NCBI GenBank assembly: GCA_947627735.1
Contig: CANQXG010000020.1
Coordinates: 1 to 42,125, forward strand
Source of the DNA: an uncultured Oscillospiraceae bacterium
Lineage (GTDB): Bacteria > Bacillota > Clostridia > Oscillospirales > Oscillospiraceae
DNA: 42,125 bases
Reading direction: 5' to 3'
Position 1 is the stretch's first letter. Each line of letters opens with the position of its first letter. Below are positions 42,079-42,125 of the stretch, piece after piece. The position numbers and the translations under genes are program-made. The notes below the pieces were generated by a model, which ran no database searches, was not told the DNA's origin, and saw only the letters and a program-made list of their open reading frames with translations.

Positions 42079-42125
42079 GGTCAAGCCCTCGGGTTATTAG
42101 TACCGGTCGGCTGAACACGTTACCG
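42079..42125 (-). rRNA. rrl: 23S ribosomal RNA, 3' end, running off the window
   Basis: On the minus strand the last bases read GGTACTAATAACCCGAGGGC and then TTGACC, the typical end of clostridial 23S rRNA. Only the final 47 bases are in the window; the order on the minus strand is 23S then 5S. Confidence 0.93.

Overview
The window reads as chromosome from a GC-rich, anaerobic, Gram-positive Clostridia of Oscillospiraceae type (relatives of Flavonifractor, Pseudoflavonifractor or Lawsonibacter). This is an inference from a six-gene Rnf operon in clostridial order (C-D-G-E-A-B), strong AAGGAGG ribosome sites, clear TTGACA/TATAAT promoters, many lipoprotein signals, and BMP-type nucleoside uptake. 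No phage, transposase or plasmid gene is visible.

Region 1 (1-9139) is visibly less GC-rich than the rest and is devoted to redox and envelope functions. A LysR regulator (177-1064) stands before an operon of ferredoxin-type aldo/keto reductase, flavodoxin and short-chain dehydrogenase (1201-3689). Next come a second aldo/keto reductase (3794-4648) and a five-gene operon for the cell surface: double cupin, flavodoxin-like lipoprotein, two exported alpha/beta hydrolases and a DUF4405 membrane protein (4836-9139). A 33-bp near-identical sequence lies at the same place in the promoters of the second reductase and the surface operon. A 360-bp gene-free stretch packed with perfect hairpins (9140-9499) closes the region.

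Region 2 (9500-18840) holds a radical SAM protein behind an 18-codon leader ORF, a Ca2+/Na+ antiporter, a lone uvrB, an RlmI-like rRNA methyltransferase, a large secreted protein of unknown function, a metallo-beta-lactamase-fold protein with an altered metal motif, and a U32/TrhP-type protein. A mosaic of palindromes (18891-19025) follows.

Region 3 (19083-25631) is a nucleoside economy module: BMP lipoprotein, ABC ATPase and two permeases on the minus strand, divergent from uridine kinase and thymidine kinase. A membrane-anchored XRE protein and a GH2 glycosidase follow on the minus strand.

Region 4 (28640-33637) is the complete Rnf ferredoxin:NAD+ oxidoreductase operon with a strong terminator, then an MscS channel.

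Region 5 (34559-37438) is the most striking regulatory locus: a promoter, an 18-codon leader peptide with six Phe codons, mutually exclusive hairpins and a terminator, then pheA (chorismate mutase/prephenate dehydratase/ACT) and a membrane glycosyltransferase-like gene. It has every element of ribosome-mediated phenylalanine attenuation.

Region 6 (37504-42125) is a minus-strand operon (DUF1835 protein, MGMT-like protein, DUF3267 protein, P-loop kinase, HAD phosphatase, voltage-gated-type K+ channel with TrkA-C domains), lying just past the terminator of an rRNA operon whose 5S gene and 23S 3' end close the window.
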